Below are positions 1-8,419 of a stretch of DNA of 64,000 nt, in pieces (position 1 is the first letter of the stretch; each line of letters begins with the position of its first letter). The DNA is taken from contig CP070674.1 of NCBI GenBank assembly GCA_020351995.1, positions 895,686 through 959,685 of the forward strand. The letters are read 5' to 3'. Under the pieces are notes generated by a model. It was given only the letters and a program-made list of their open reading frames with translations. It did no database searches and was not told the origin of the DNA. The translations under genes and the position numbers were made by a program. The DNA comes from Candidatus Zixiibacteriota bacterium. GTDB taxonomy: Bacteria; Zixibacteria; MSB-5A5; GN15; FEB-12.

Positions 1-2
1 TT

Positions 3-1394
3 CTATTTTGCAACCGTGTTATGCTCCCGGTGTTCCGAGAACATCATAAATACGATTAATGACACAACCAGGCCGGGAAATATTGGCATGATCTCCAGCC
101 AGAAACTTTCATCGACCGTGAAGTATTTCGACAGATACCACACCAGCGACAATCCCCCCGATAGAACAATTGACCGAAATGCCCATCGCGATGGCAACCG
201 TCGCTTACCGACGAAAGAAAAGAACACCGGTACAAGAAGTGCCGGCGTGCCGATCGAGCCAAAGGCATACCAGATGTCGATCACCGATCTGAAAAACAGA
301 ACGATTGTCACCGCCAGAAGCACCGTTACAAAAAGGCCGATACGGGTGTAGTACGTTACCTTATTCTCCTCGATTCGAAACAGCCGCATGACAATATCCC
401 GGCTGAAAGTCGAGGCAGCCACGAACGAATAGGAATCGATGGTCGACATAACGGTGGCCAGCAAGGCCAACGCGAACACCCCCATCAGCCCCGCCGGCAT
501 AACCTTCAACGCCAGGGCCGGGTACGAACCCACCGCGTTTTCCAGTTCTGGCAGTATTGCCCTGGCATACAGACCACAGCTGGTGGTTAGAAAATCAAAA
601 AAGGTCCAGCACAAAATTGCCAGAAGGATACCCCGGCGGGCTACCTTCGAGTCTCTGGCGGCGTAACAGCGCTGATAGAATGTCGGCTCAATCAACGTCG
701 CCAGGGCGATCACATACCACACCGCGATATACCACCCGGAATTGCCGCCGTGCCAGGTGAAATGGGTCGATGGCACCCGGGCCGAGAGATACTCCAGCCC
801 ACCGTACTTGAACACCAACATCACCACCAGTGTCGCGAAACCCAAAAACATCAAACCGAACTGAAACAAATCCGTGCGCACCACGGAGCGAAAACCGCCA
901 AAATAGATATACACTACCGAGAACAGCGTCCCGCCGACAATCCCCACCCAGAACGGCCAGCCGAAGAGCTCCTGACAGAGAATGCCCATCATCAGAACGT
1001 ATGCCGCCGGAACCGTCATCACAAAAATGATAACCGAACCGGCCACGGCCGTCTTATTGTCATAGGCCTGCGCTAATCGGTCGGGTATGGTCAGTAACTC
1101 CGACTTACGGGCCCGCTCGGCGAGGAACATGGCAAATAAGAAGGCCGCCAGGTAGTATGGCACACCGAACACCAGCCAGTTCGACAGCCCGTAAAGGTAA
1201 CTGTACTCCCCGACACCGAGAATCCCGCCATACCAGGTCGAAACTAGGCTGGCCACGAACGCCGGCAAAGTAAGCACCCGGCCGCCGACAATAAGCTCGG
1301 TGGCCGGGCTGTCCTTTTTCAGGCGCCGGATGAACCCCAGCGTCAACAACGTGCCAAGGTAGACTGCTATCAGCAGGTAATCAACAAGATGCAT
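3..1394 (-). CDS. Sodium:solute symporter (SSS family), probable thiamine transporter
   Basis: This 463-residue polytopic inner-membrane protein has about 12-13 hydrophobic segments and the overall pattern of the SSS (PanF/PutP-like) family, which couples Na+ entry to solute uptake. It lies 6 bp downstream of the TonB receptor at 1401-3998 on the same strand, so both are probably co-transcribed from the TPP riboswitch at 4096-4176. From that context I infer that it carries thiamine, or a thiamine precursor, across the inner membrane after the receptor brings it across the outer membrane. SSS proteins have been predicted as thiamine carriers in other TPP regulons. The sequence alone does not identify the substrate. 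The stop codon TAG sits at 3-5, so the gene is complete. Confidence 0.85.
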   Translation of the reverse strand: MHLVDYLLIAVYLGTLLTLGFIRRLKKDSPATELIVGGRVLTLPAFVASLVSTWYGGILGVGEYSYLYGLSNWLVFGVPYYLAAFLFAMFLAERARKSELLTIPDRLAQAYDNKTAVAGSVIIFVMTVPAAYVLMMGILCQELFGWPFWVGIVGGTLFSVVYIYFGGFRSVVRTDLFQFGLMFLGFATLVVMLVFKYGGLEYLSARVPSTHFTWHGGNSGWYIAVWYVIALATLIEPTFYQRCYAARDSKVARRGILLAILCWTFFDFLTTSCGLYARAILPELENAVGSYPALALKVMPAGLMGVFALALLATVMSTIDSYSFVAASTFSRDIVMRLFRIEENKVTYYTRIGLFVTVLLAVTIVLFFRSVIDIWYAFGSIGTPALLVPVFFSFVGKRRLPSRWAFRSIVLSGGLSLVWYLSKYFTVDESFWLEIMPIFPGLVVSLIVFMMFSEHREHNTVAK

Positions 1395-1400
1395 CTGCCG

Positions 1401-3998
1401 CTAAAAGAGCTCCAGCATAAGTTGTCCGTAGAAAGACCGTTCCGCGGCCACGAAATACTCGGCTTCATGGATGTATGTCACCGGCTCACCGACAGCATCC
1501 GACAAACCCCAGGTCCACCCGTAACCCGATGATTCGTATTTCTTGTCAAAAAGATTGTCAACTCTCACCTGGAAAGTCAAATCGCCGGTACCAAGAAATC
1601 CCCTCACTTTGTAAGAGGCCGACACCGATGACACCACATGCGGATCGATGGCCAGCGAGTCGATGTTGAACAATTCCATGTATTGCTTCCCCACAAAACG
1701 TAATCGGTACGTTAAACGCCAGCGCTCGTCAGCATAGTCGGCAATCAGATTCCCCAGGAAATCGGGAAAACCGGGTATGACCTTATCCTTGTAGTCAATG
1801 CCCTCCGTGTACGATGACCAGTCGGGGAAATATACCTCAACATTGCCCACGTAATCTTTGATCCGGTTATAGTTCAGCGCGAAGTTCCCACTGAAAGTCA
1901 GTCTATCGACAAGCTGGTAGGCACCGGTCAGCTCCATCCCGGCGTGCACCGACCGATCGGCATTGGTGGTAATCGGAAGACCGGTGTTTTCGTTCAGGCC
2001 GCCATAGGGAATAATCTCATCGCGAAAATCCATCCAGAAGGCATTCATGCCGAATGCGTAGTCATCGGTCCGATACCTCCAACCTGCCTCAACATTGTAA
2101 ACACGTTCGCTCTTAGCGGTGGGATCACCGAAAACATATCCTATCGTGTCACCACCGGCATCTACCAGCGCCGATTTAATTTCCAGCGACGGAAGTATAA
2201 ACGGGTCGTTCGCGTCATATATGGCGGCATCAGTCGGTGTCCTCGATGACACCGCGAAATTGCCGAAGAAACTCATCCGGTCGTCCACCCTGTAGTTGAC
2301 ACCGAGCCTTGGGGAGAAAAACACCCAATCCACATTATAATTCAGCCCCAGGAAAGCCCCCATCCGCTCCTGGTCGAAATCATATTTCTGATAGCGCAAT
2401 TGAGCTGTTACCTGGCCCGAGAGCCGGTCGGTGAGATCATAGTACTCCTGCACATAAGCCGACCCGACGTACTTGGTGCCATAATACTGGTAATACCGGT
2501 GACGCGGATCAAGCGAGCCCGAAACGTTCTGCGCCCATACCACCTGACCCCAGTGATCGGAGCTGAAGTAGTAGAACGAACCACCGAAAGTATGGGTACC
2601 CTTATCGTGATCGATGTCCAGACGTGAATTCCAGCCGGTCTGATTCTTCTCCACCCACTGCTGACGGACCAGGTCACCCTCGGTATACGGCTCGCCGGTG
2701 GAAGGGTCTATATTAATGAGGTCCGGCGAGATGTTGTATTCATAGTAGTCACGACCATCCTTATACTGCTCGTAATATCCTTTACCCCGAATGTAATAGA
2801 GCGTGTTGTGCAGCGTCGTCTTATCATCAATGCGATAAGTGTTCTGCAACTGGTAATGCGGCTGGTTGAAATTGTCAGTCTCATTGTCATACGTGAGTGG
2901 GTTCGATCGACGGTCCAATTCGATAGCCTCCCGCGTGGAGCCGTAGTAAGCCAGGTGCATACGCATCGGACCGCCATAGATATGAAGCTCGGTGGTCATA
3001 CGCGGATCGAGCCGTGCCACTGAAAAATAATAGGCCCAACCTTCGTACCAGCTGTCGTGACGGTACCCCCCGGTTTTCTGACGGGAAAACCGCCCCGAGA
3101 AAAGCCACTTGCCGTCGATGAGACCACTGGCGTACTCAACACTCTGCTTGTAAACATCGCTGACCGACTTACCATCGCAGGTGTACTCACCGTATCCGGC
3201 TGTCAACGTCGTCTTGCGCTCACGGTCAAAACCGGTCGTTACGATATTGATCGAGCCCCCGAACGAAGCATCGCCGTAAAGGGAATTGCCCACCCCGCGC
3301 TGTACCTGAATATCCGAAACATTGGCTGCAAAATCCGGAAGATCCACGAAATATGTCGCCTGGTCCTCCGGATCATTGAGCGGCACACCGTTGATATACG
3401 TTACGATCCGTTTATCATCGAAACCCCGGATCTTGGTGTAGCTGTACCCGAGCGACGAACCGGCATCGGAATACGAATAGAGATTTGGGGTCGTGCTTAA
3501 CAGAAGCGGAAACTCCGCCACGGTGTAGTCGCGTTTGATTTCGTCCTTGGAGAAATTATCGAACGCCACCGGGGTAATTCCCGGCTCGGCCCGGTCGGCC
3601 CGTACCAGGATGTCTTCACCACGGTAATAAGCCGCTCTCAGGATGATCGTTTCGGGTAGTTGATCGATCTTGTATTGCTCGGAGTGAAAGCCGACCGACG
3701 AAAACGTTATCCTCGTAACGTCTCCGGTCCGGGTCAGCTCGAATGAACCGTCGATATCAGTGACCGCTCCGACACCGGCCACATCGGTTATTACGGAAAC
3801 CCCGACAACGGGATCCCCGTTGGAATCGACCACTTTGCCTTTCAGCGATGTGGTCGTTGCCCCCAGGGTCGTCCCGGCCAATGCCACAAGAGCGGCCGCG
3901 ACAACCAGGACCGACATGAACGTGAAGCTGCGCGCAGCACGTCCGTGTCGATCTGGATAAATCACACTGAGTGTCTTTAAGTGACGCTGAGCGTCCAT
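1401..3998 (-). CDS. TonB-dependent outer-membrane receptor under TPP riboswitch control
   Basis: An outer-membrane TonB-dependent receptor of about 865 residues. After a signal segment (about residues 27-45) comes a carboxypeptidase-regulatory-like beta domain (about 52-120, start GKVVDSNGDPVVG). The plug follows (about 145-260, with the motif YGDASFGGSINIV), and then a long beta-barrel that ends in the C-terminal aromatic residue expected by the Bam machinery (LMLELF). The start at 3998 is preferred to an ATG 12 codons upstream because GAGG lies just before it at good spacing. The TPP riboswitch at 4096-4176 lies about 100 nt upstream. Together with the adjacent SSS symporter this indicates uptake of thiamine or related compounds, similar in principle to the TPP-regulated receptors reported in Bacteroidetes. 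Confidence 0.92.
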   Translation of the reverse strand: MDAQRHLKTLSVIYPDRHGRAARSFTFMSVLVVAAALVALAGTTLGATTTSLKGKVVDSNGDPVVGVSVITDVAGVGAVTDIDGSFELTRTGDVTRITFSSVGFHSEQYKIDQLPETIILRAAYYRGEDILVRADRAEPGITPVAFDNFSKDEIKRDYTVAEFPLLLSTTPNLYSYSDAGSSLGYSYTKIRGFDDKRIVTYINGVPLNDPEDQATYFVDLPDFAANVSDIQVQRGVGNSLYGDASFGGSINIVTTGFDRERKTTLTAGYGEYTCDGKSVSDVYKQSVEYASGLIDGKWLFSGRFSRQKTGGYRHDSWYEGWAYYFSVARLDPRMTTELHIYGGPMRMHLAYYGSTREAIELDRRSNPLTYDNETDNFNQPHYQLQNTYRIDDKTTLHNTLYYIRGKGYYEQYKDGRDYYEYNISPDLINIDPSTGEPYTEGDLVRQQWVEKNQTGWNSRLDIDHDKGTHTFGGSFYYFSSDHWGQVVWAQNVSGSLDPRHRYYQYYGTKYVGSAYVQEYYDLTDRLSGQVTAQLRYQKYDFDQERMGAFLGLNYNVDWVFFSPRLGVNYRVDDRMSFFGNFAVSSRTPTDAAIYDANDPFILPSLEIKSALVDAGGDTIGYVFGDPTAKSERVYNVEAGWRYRTDDYAFGMNAFWMDFRDEIIPYGGLNENTGLPITTNADRSVHAGMELTGAYQLVDRLTFSGNFALNYNRIKDYVGNVEVYFPDWSSYTEGIDYKDKVIPGFPDFLGNLIADYADERWRLTYRLRFVGKQYMELFNIDSLAIDPHVVSSVSASYKVRGFLGTGDLTFQVRVDNLFDKKYESSGYGWTWGLSDAVGEPVTYIHEAEYFVAAERSFYGQLMLELF

Positions 3999-4095
3999 GA
4001 CGTTACCTCGCTTTAACTTGTTATAGTTTAGCAAGATTCCGTCCTGATTCGTGAGATTTGCCGGTATTTAGGCAGTGGGGATGTTTTATACATCT

Positions 4096-4176
4096 CCGTT
4101 TCCCTACGCCGGTATTATCCGGATCAGGTCGAGGGGGTATGTTCTCAGGCGGTATCTTTTTCGCCACCCCCAACGG
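4096..4176 (-). ncRNA. TPP riboswitch (THI element)
   Basis: Read on the minus strand, the segment has the conserved TPP aptamer elements in order: P1 strand CCGTT, GGGGGTGGC, the CTGAGA loop, ACCCCCTCGACCTGATC, then GGATAAT, CCGGCGTAGGGA and the closing P1 strand AACGG. The two P1 strands (4172-4176 and 4096-4100) pair perfectly. This is the classic THI-box signature that binds thiamine pyrophosphate and represses downstream genes. The aptamer is followed by about 97 nt of leader before the receptor start codon. A small hairpin (GATGT/ACATC, 4081-4095) follows at once. No U-tailed terminator is visible, so translational control is the more likely mode. Confidence 0.95.
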
Positions 4177-4291
4177 AACTATTATCTTCGCCTTCAATCT
4201 ACGAAATGAGCAACATGAAGGGCAAGGGAAATTTCAAAACGATTTCCGGAATGGTCCCTTTATAACGGATTCGGAAACGGACCCGACACCC

Positions 4292-4936
4292 CTACCCCAA
4301 CCCGTCAATAAACTCCACCGTAACCTCCGCAAGCGATGACACCACCGCCCTGGCACGGGAAAAATCGTCATTCAGCGTAAATTCGTTGGGTACGGCGATA
4401 CACTTCATACCCGCACGATAAGCCGCCTCAACACCTTTCTGAGCATCCTCCACCACAACACAGTGGCACGGTTCCACAACAAGCAGCTCGGACGCACGCA
4501 TGAAAATATCAGGCGCTGGCTTTAACCTCTCGACATCATTGGCCGATACCACCACCTCAAAAAAATACCGGGCGGCTATCTTCTCCAGCACTACATCGAT
4601 ATCGCCCCGAATTGAGCTGGAGCCCAGCGCCAGTCTTCTCTGTCCTTGAATCCGTCGAAGGAACGGCAACGCTTCCGGCATCGCCTCCGCTTCGGCCCGT
4701 ATCATCTCCCGGTATCGGGCCGCTTTGGTGGCACGTACCTCGGCGGCAACCAGAGGCAATCGGCGTTTCTCGATGTAGGTGGCTACACCCTCGCCGTTTC
4801 GAATCCAGTGCTCAATATACTCATCACGGCTCAGGTCCACGCCAAGGGCCGCAAGAACTTCCTGATAGGCTCCCATATGGAGCCTTTCGGTGTCGGATAG
4901 CAAACCATCCAAATCGCAAATTACGGCTTTGATCAC
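4292..4936 (-). CDS. HAD-superfamily phosphatase, beta-phosphoglucomutase-like
   Basis: A 214-residue soluble haloacid dehalogenase-type hydrolase. Motif I near the N-terminus is DLDGLLSDT: the nucleophile Asp is followed by the acid/base Asp. The alpha-helical cap typical of subclass I follows. Motif II is LGSSS (about residue 104), motif III is the Lys in RLKPAPDIF, and motif IV is VVEDAQKGVEAA. The family dephosphorylates small phosphate esters or isomerises sugar phosphates. The motifs cannot separate a phosphatase from a mutase. It is transcribed away from the TPP riboswitch region, and that riboswitch lies downstream of its stop, so it is probably not part of the thiamine regulon. Confidence 0.88.
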   Translation of the reverse strand: MIKAVICDLDGLLSDTERLHMGAYQEVLAALGVDLSRDEYIEHWIRNGEGVATYIEKRRLPLVAAEVRATKAARYREMIRAEAEAMPEALPFLRRIQGQRRLALGSSSIRGDIDVVLEKIAARYFFEVVVSANDVERLKPAPDIFMRASELLVVEPCHCVVVEDAQKGVEAAYRAGMKCIAVPNEFTLNDDFSRARAVVSSLAEVTVEFIDGLG

Positions 4937-5086
4937 ACCACAATGTAATGCCCGATCGGGCCTGTATCAAGCGAACAGGTTGACACCACCACCCTGAATC
5001 GCATTCTTTCCACTTGCTGGGAGTCTGTCAACGAATCAGCCCGCCACAGCGTCCCAGAGGAAACCCTTCAAGCGAAAGAGCGTATT

Positions 5087-5587
5087 ATGAAGTATTTAAC
5101 ACCGCTGGTTCTATTAACCGTCTGCTTAATAACAATAGGGTGCGCGAAAATGACCGTGAGTATCGACCGCGAGGCGGAAATCGCCGCCGTTAAAGAAGCC
5201 ATCCATACCAGTATTACCTGGTGCCTGCCCGACAAAGACCGGGAAAAACTCTACCGCCATACCGCCCGGGATTCATCCTTTTTCATCTTCCATCCCGACT
5301 CGAAATCGACCATCGTCGGATTTGACAATTTTCAGAAATTCGCCGAGGAACTCTTCTTCGATCCCCGCTTCAAAGCCGTCAGTTCCGAAATCAAGGACCT
5401 GAGAGTGAATCTTTCGCCCGAAGGTACGGTGGCGTGGTTCTCGTGTCTTCTGGATGACCAGGGTGAATGGGACGGCAAGCCGGTCGGATGGACCGATGCC
5501 CGATGGACGGGAGTGCTGGAAAAACGCGATGGCACCTGGTTCCTGGTCCAGCAGCATTTCTCACTGCCGACCGACCGGGAAGAGTGA
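5087..5587 (+). CDS. SnoaL/DUF4440-like lipoprotein
   Basis: A 166-residue protein with a lipoprotein signal peptide: a hydrophobic stretch ends in ITIGC with the lipidated Cys at residue 19. The rest resembles the NTF2-like/SnoaL (DUF4440) fold: an early helix with E-I-A-A-V-K, a middle region (FDNFQKFAEELF), and a C-terminal pair of strands with W-F-x-C and W-T-G-V-L-E-K. In such proteins the last strands usually carry a W-x-x-x-x-x-H pattern, seen here as WFLVQQHFS. The function is unknown; members bind small ligands in a conical pocket. A related lipoprotein lies at 6795-7274. Confidence 0.75.
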   Translation: MKYLTPLVLLTVCLITIGCAKMTVSIDREAEIAAVKEAIHTSITWCLPDKDREKLYRHTARDSSFFIFHPDSKSTIVGFDNFQKFAEELFFDPRFKAVSSEIKDLRVNLSPEGTVAWFSCLLDDQGEWDGKPVGWTDARWTGVLEKRDGTWFLVQQHFSLPTDREE

Positions 5588-5654
5588 GTGAATTCATCCG
5601 GGGCCTGGATGCTCTTCCTCCCCCCTGACAACGGGGATTGAGCGGTTTATTATT

Positions 5655-6632
5655 CTAAATGGTAGAATCCGTGGGTGGCCCACCCATTGGGTGGGGATCA
5701 ATCGAAGGCTCTGCGGGCGGTTCAACCTCTCGAACCTTCCGCACCCATAGCGGCCCCAGAATTTGTCCGGCCCGGGCGGCTCTCATAATCAGAAGCACAC
5801 CGACCACAACGCAAATCGCGATACTCACGTACGATCCCTCGATGCCGAAATCACCGCCGGTGAGCCAATCCGGGCCGCTCCGGGTGGACGTCACCAGAGT
5901 CTCGAGCTCATCTTCGCCCGAAACAGTAACGCCGAAGATAGTTCCCTGGAAATAGTTCCATCCCACATGAAGCCCCCACACCAGCCACAGTCGCCTTGTG
6001 AGCACCCAGCACGCGGAAACTATCAAGCACTGAAGAGCGATAGCCACCGAAGTAAAGACGGTAGCGTTGGGGTTGCCGATATGAGCAAAGCCGAACAGCA
6101 AACCGGTAAAGATAATAGCGCCCCAGGTACCGGCAAGCTCCTCGATGTGCCGAAACAGAATAGCACGAAAAACGATTTCTTCCCCAAGCGCGGCGAGGCC
6201 GAAAAACAGCAGAGCGTGAAGGATCACCTCCCACGAACCGACACTATCGATCCTGTAATACGACAGTACCCACAGCAGGGCTACCATGAATGTCATGATG
6301 CCAGCGCCAAGCAAAAAGCCCAATCCGGTCTCGCTTACGCTTCCCCTCGCCGACATTTCAACGGCTGGTCGCTTTTCGACCACGCGCGTAAACAGGCGAT
6401 ACATAAGGATCGCCACCGCCATGAAAATTATGCCGATTAGATCACGCAAGTACAGGTTCATAGATTCGAGGGGCCCTGCGAAGACAAGATCCCTTACCCA
6501 GCTCAACACAAAAATGGGGCCGAGAACAAACAAGAAAGCTATCACGCTTCGAATAAGCGGGAATTGGACTATTCTTCCAATTCTCGATTTTGGCTGACGG
6601 TAGCTATAGATTTGACGGACTGGGATTATCAC
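5655..6632 (-). CDS. CPBP-family intramembrane metalloprotease (CAAX protease/Abi-like)
   Basis: A multi-pass membrane protein of about 325 residues that carries all three CPBP/Abi motifs: the EExxxR motif (GEEIVFR), the second-helix His (FGFAHIG) and the HxxxN motif (HVGWNYF). These residues bind the catalytic metal inside the membrane in Rce1-type glutamate proteases. The GTG start at 6632 is chosen because AGAGAGGAG lies just upstream; a TTG at 6698 would add 22 residues. Two small DUF4440 lipoproteins flank it on the opposite strand. The substrate is unknown; bacterial members are linked to bacteriocin self-immunity or to protein maturation. Confidence 0.85.
   Translation of the reverse strand: MIIPVRQIYSYRQPKSRIGRIVQFPLIRSVIAFLFVLGPIFVLSWVRDLVFAGPLESMNLYLRDLIGIIFMAVAILMYRLFTRVVEKRPAVEMSARGSVSETGLGFLLGAGIMTFMVALLWVLSYYRIDSVGSWEVILHALLFFGLAALGEEIVFRAILFRHIEELAGTWGAIIFTGLLFGFAHIGNPNATVFTSVAIALQCLIVSACWVLTRRLWLVWGLHVGWNYFQGTIFGVTVSGEDELETLVTSTRSGPDWLTGGDFGIEGSYVSIAICVVVGVLLIMRAARAGQILGPLWVRKVREVEPPAEPSIDPHPMGGPPTDSTI
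5672..5699. repeat. GGGTGGCCCACC palindromic intergenic repeat, copy 1
   Basis: The segment GGGTGGCCCACCCATTGGGT is a near-palindrome that overlaps the 3' end of the CPBP protease gene. It belongs to the same family as the units at 7354-7381 and 9032-9059, with the core GGGTGGCCCACC, a short spacer and a GGTGGG arm. Confidence 0.6.
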
Positions 6633-6794
6633 CTTCTCTCCTCTCTCTCGGTGTTTACGGACAAACGATATATAATGTTTCGCCCGGGTCACTGACAACC
6701 ATTTTTAGCCTGTTGGTTGTCATGCTATTTTCATTGCTCACCGTTTCCGAAACCAATATCTTCTTGCCACAGGAGCTTAAAATGGAGGTCAATC

Positions 6795-7274
6795 ATGTCC
6801 GTTTATCGTTTGCTTGTCATAGCGCTGGTTCTGAGTTTCATCACCATCGCCTGCGCCCAGGCGCCGCAGGTTGACACGAAAGCCGAAGCGGAGAAGATCC
6901 AGCAGGTCGTCGAGGCCTGGCAGGAGGCCGTGGCCGCCAGAGATATCGACGCATGCACATCGTTCTACGCCCCAGACGGCGTGGAAATGCTTTCCAACTC
7001 GCCTGCCGCCGAAGGCCCCGAGGCCATTTATCAGTGGTACGCCGACTGGATTTTCGACACCACCATCACCAACTCTTTTCACACTGATTTCATCGAGGTA
7101 GCTGCCTCCGGGGATCTGGCCTATGAGCGCGGCACCTGGCAATTCGTCATGGAAACCGAGGACGGACCCATCGAGGATTACGGCAAGTACGTTATCGTCT
7201 GGAAAAAAATCGATGGTGAGTGGAAAGCTCTCATCGACATTTCCAACAGCGACATCCCGTTAGAGCAGGAGTAG
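6795..7274 (+). CDS. DUF4440/SgcJ-type NTF2-like lipoprotein
   Basis: A 159-residue protein with a lipobox (TIAC, Cys20) after a hydrophobic leader. The mature part has the NTF2-like pattern of the SgcJ/EcaC and DUF4440 group: a long N-terminal helix (KAEAEKIQQVVEAWQEAVAA), the phrase RDIDACTSFYAPDGVEM, a middle YERGTWQF strand and a final W-K-x-x-x-x-W-K-A-L. The start is set at 6795 by a strong GGAGG (6784-6788) six bases upstream and by the signal peptide; longer frames have neither. It is a paralogue-like partner of the lipoprotein at 5087-5587. The ligand is unknown. Confidence 0.85.
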   Translation: MSVYRLLVIALVLSFITIACAQAPQVDTKAEAEKIQQVVEAWQEAVAARDIDACTSFYAPDGVEMLSNSPAAEGPEAIYQWYADWIFDTTITNSFHTDFIEVAASGDLAYERGTWQFVMETEDGPIEDYGKYVIVWKKIDGEWKALIDISNSDIPLEQE

Positions 7275-7311
7275 TCCTCTCCGTCGTACTTCGTAGGGCA
7301 TTCCTCGTACG

Positions 7312-7381
7312 GCAGAGAGTGTAGGTTGGGGTGCCCCACCCTTTGGGTGGGTCGGGGTGGCCCACCATTTATGGTGGGTTT
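7312..7381. repeat. Palindromic intergenic repeats, GGGTGGCCCACC family, copy 2
   Basis: Two adjoining palindromes lie here: GTGCCCCACCCTTTGGGTGG (from 7331) and GGTGGCCCACCATTTATGGT (from 7355). The second has nearly the same sequence as 9032-9059. The stretch between the lipoprotein gene and the RAYT gene (7275-7830) contains no convincing coding sequence and is made largely of such repeats. Confidence 0.65.
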
Positions 7382-7457
7382 GCAGTCCAGGTAGCTAAAG
7401 TAGGTCGGGTTCCGATTCCATAAAAATACAATTGTGAGAAACCCGACAATATCTTCT

Positions 7458-7517
7458 GTAGGTCGAAACCCCTGAGCATCGGTCCCCGCCCTCAGCGGGG
7501 CCGAGCGTGGTTTCGAC
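7458..7517 (+). repeat. REP-like palindromic element, copy A
   Basis: A 60-bp element that begins GTAGGTCGAAACCCCTGAGC and ends GTGGTTTCGAC, so its ends form an inverted repeat (GTCGAAACC/GGTTTCGAC) with an inner GC-rich hairpin (CCCCGCC...GGGG). It is identical over all 60 bp to copy B at 7763-7822. It is probably mobilised by the RAYT protein encoded next to it. Confidence 0.85.
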
Positions 7518-7630
7518 ATCATCTCTAATTCTTCAACCGTACTATCTCCCAGCGAGCCTTTTCAACTTTTAACCCGGTAACCCACTCGTTCATTGGTTCA
7601 CTCAATTACTCGCACCACGCTGCGGTCTGG

Positions 7631-7671
7631 GTAACCCACTGCTTGCGGTGGGATCCTTCCATATTCGCAGA
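7631..7671. repeat. GCTTGC-type palindromic repeat, copy 1
   Basis: The segment contains CCCACTGCTTGCGGTGGGAT, a hairpin-forming palindrome, followed by CCTTCCATATTCGCAGA. A diverged second copy lies at 9226-9267, in the other half of the same repeat island. Confidence 0.6.
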
Positions 7672-7762
7672 TATCTTGATATCCAAAACAACCCTCTCCC
7701 GCTTTCAGGCCGCTCCCCGATGCGTGTGATCCCGGATGATGCGTCGTCGTTTTCAAGCCCAA

Positions 7763-7822
7763 GTAGGTCGAAACCCCTGAGCATCGGTCCCCGCCCTCAG
7801 CGGGGCCGAGCGTGGTTTCGAC
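7763..7822 (+). repeat. REP-like palindromic element, copy B
   Basis: Identical to copy A (7458-7517) over 60 bp and in the same orientation. It ends 9 bp from the stop codon of the RAYT gene, so it sits just beyond the 3' end of that gene. Confidence 0.85.
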
Positions 7823-7830
7823 ACAATTCA

Positions 7831-8334
7831 CTATTCACCAAACTCTCCAACAAAATCCATCTCCCGCGATATCCCCCAACCCCGGGCATAATAGCCCCGC
7901 TCATAATAATCATGAATCGAGCTGTACTTCCACTGAAACGGATCCCCAACTAAATCATGTTTCACCGGGTTATAATGAATATAATCAATATGTCGATTCA
8001 TATCATCCCTATCACGAATCACATGATCCCAATACCGGTTCTGCCACACGCGACCACCGTACAAACCCACCCGGCCTCGATAAAGTCCCGAAAACGAAAG
8101 CTTCACGCGACGCATAAGAAGCGAAAGATCCTCGTCACCAGGGTCTATCAAAAGATGCATGTGATCGGGCAATATGACCCAGGCTGACAGGTCGAACGAT
8201 GATGTTTGTGATATTCTCTCAATCGCTTGCCACACAAGGTCATTATGGTCAACAAGTAGCGGAGCGCGTTTGTACGTGACATGCGTCAGAAAGTATACAT
8301 TACCCTTCTTATAATATCTGCGAATGTTTGTCAT
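7831..8334 (-). CDS. REP-associated tyrosine transposase (RAYT)
   Basis: A 167-residue Y1-type (IS200-like) single-strand transposase. The HUH metal-binding motif is HMH in LPDHMHLL, and the C-terminal half has the RAYT hallmark Y-I-H-Y-N-P-V-K-H after NRYWDHVIRD. Such proteins cut and move REP palindromes. The gene is flanked by direct copies A and B downstream and inverted copy C upstream, all sharing the core GTAGGTCGAAACCCCTG. The start at 8334 matches the usual N-terminus (MTNIRRYYKKG, then V-Y-F-L-T). The frame stays open further upstream, but there it runs through repeat C. It is full length with no frameshift, so it may be active. Confidence 0.92.
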   Translation of the reverse strand: MTNIRRYYKKGNVYFLTHVTYKRAPLLVDHNDLVWQAIERISQTSSFDLSAWVILPDHMHLLIDPGDEDLSLLMRRVKLSFSGLYRGRVGLYGGRVWQNRYWDHVIRDRDDMNRHIDYIHYNPVKHDLVGDPFQWKYSSIHDYYERGYYARGWGISREMDFVGEFGE

Positions 8335-8352
8335 CCATACTCGAGAATCTAT

Positions 8353-8405
8353 GTCGAAACCTCCCCCGCGAAGCGGGTGACCTGCCGGCAGGGGTTTCGA
8401 CCTAC
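8353..8405 (-). repeat. REP-like palindromic element, copy C (inverted)
   Basis: On the minus strand it begins GTAGGTCGAAACCCCTGCCG and ends GAGGTTTCGAC, so it shares both ends with copies A and B but has a different hairpin interior (CCGGCAGG...CCCGCTTCGCGGG). It lies just upstream of the RAYT start codon, in the opposite orientation to the other two copies. Confidence 0.8.
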
Positions 8406-8419
8406 TTGCTGCTGCGGTG

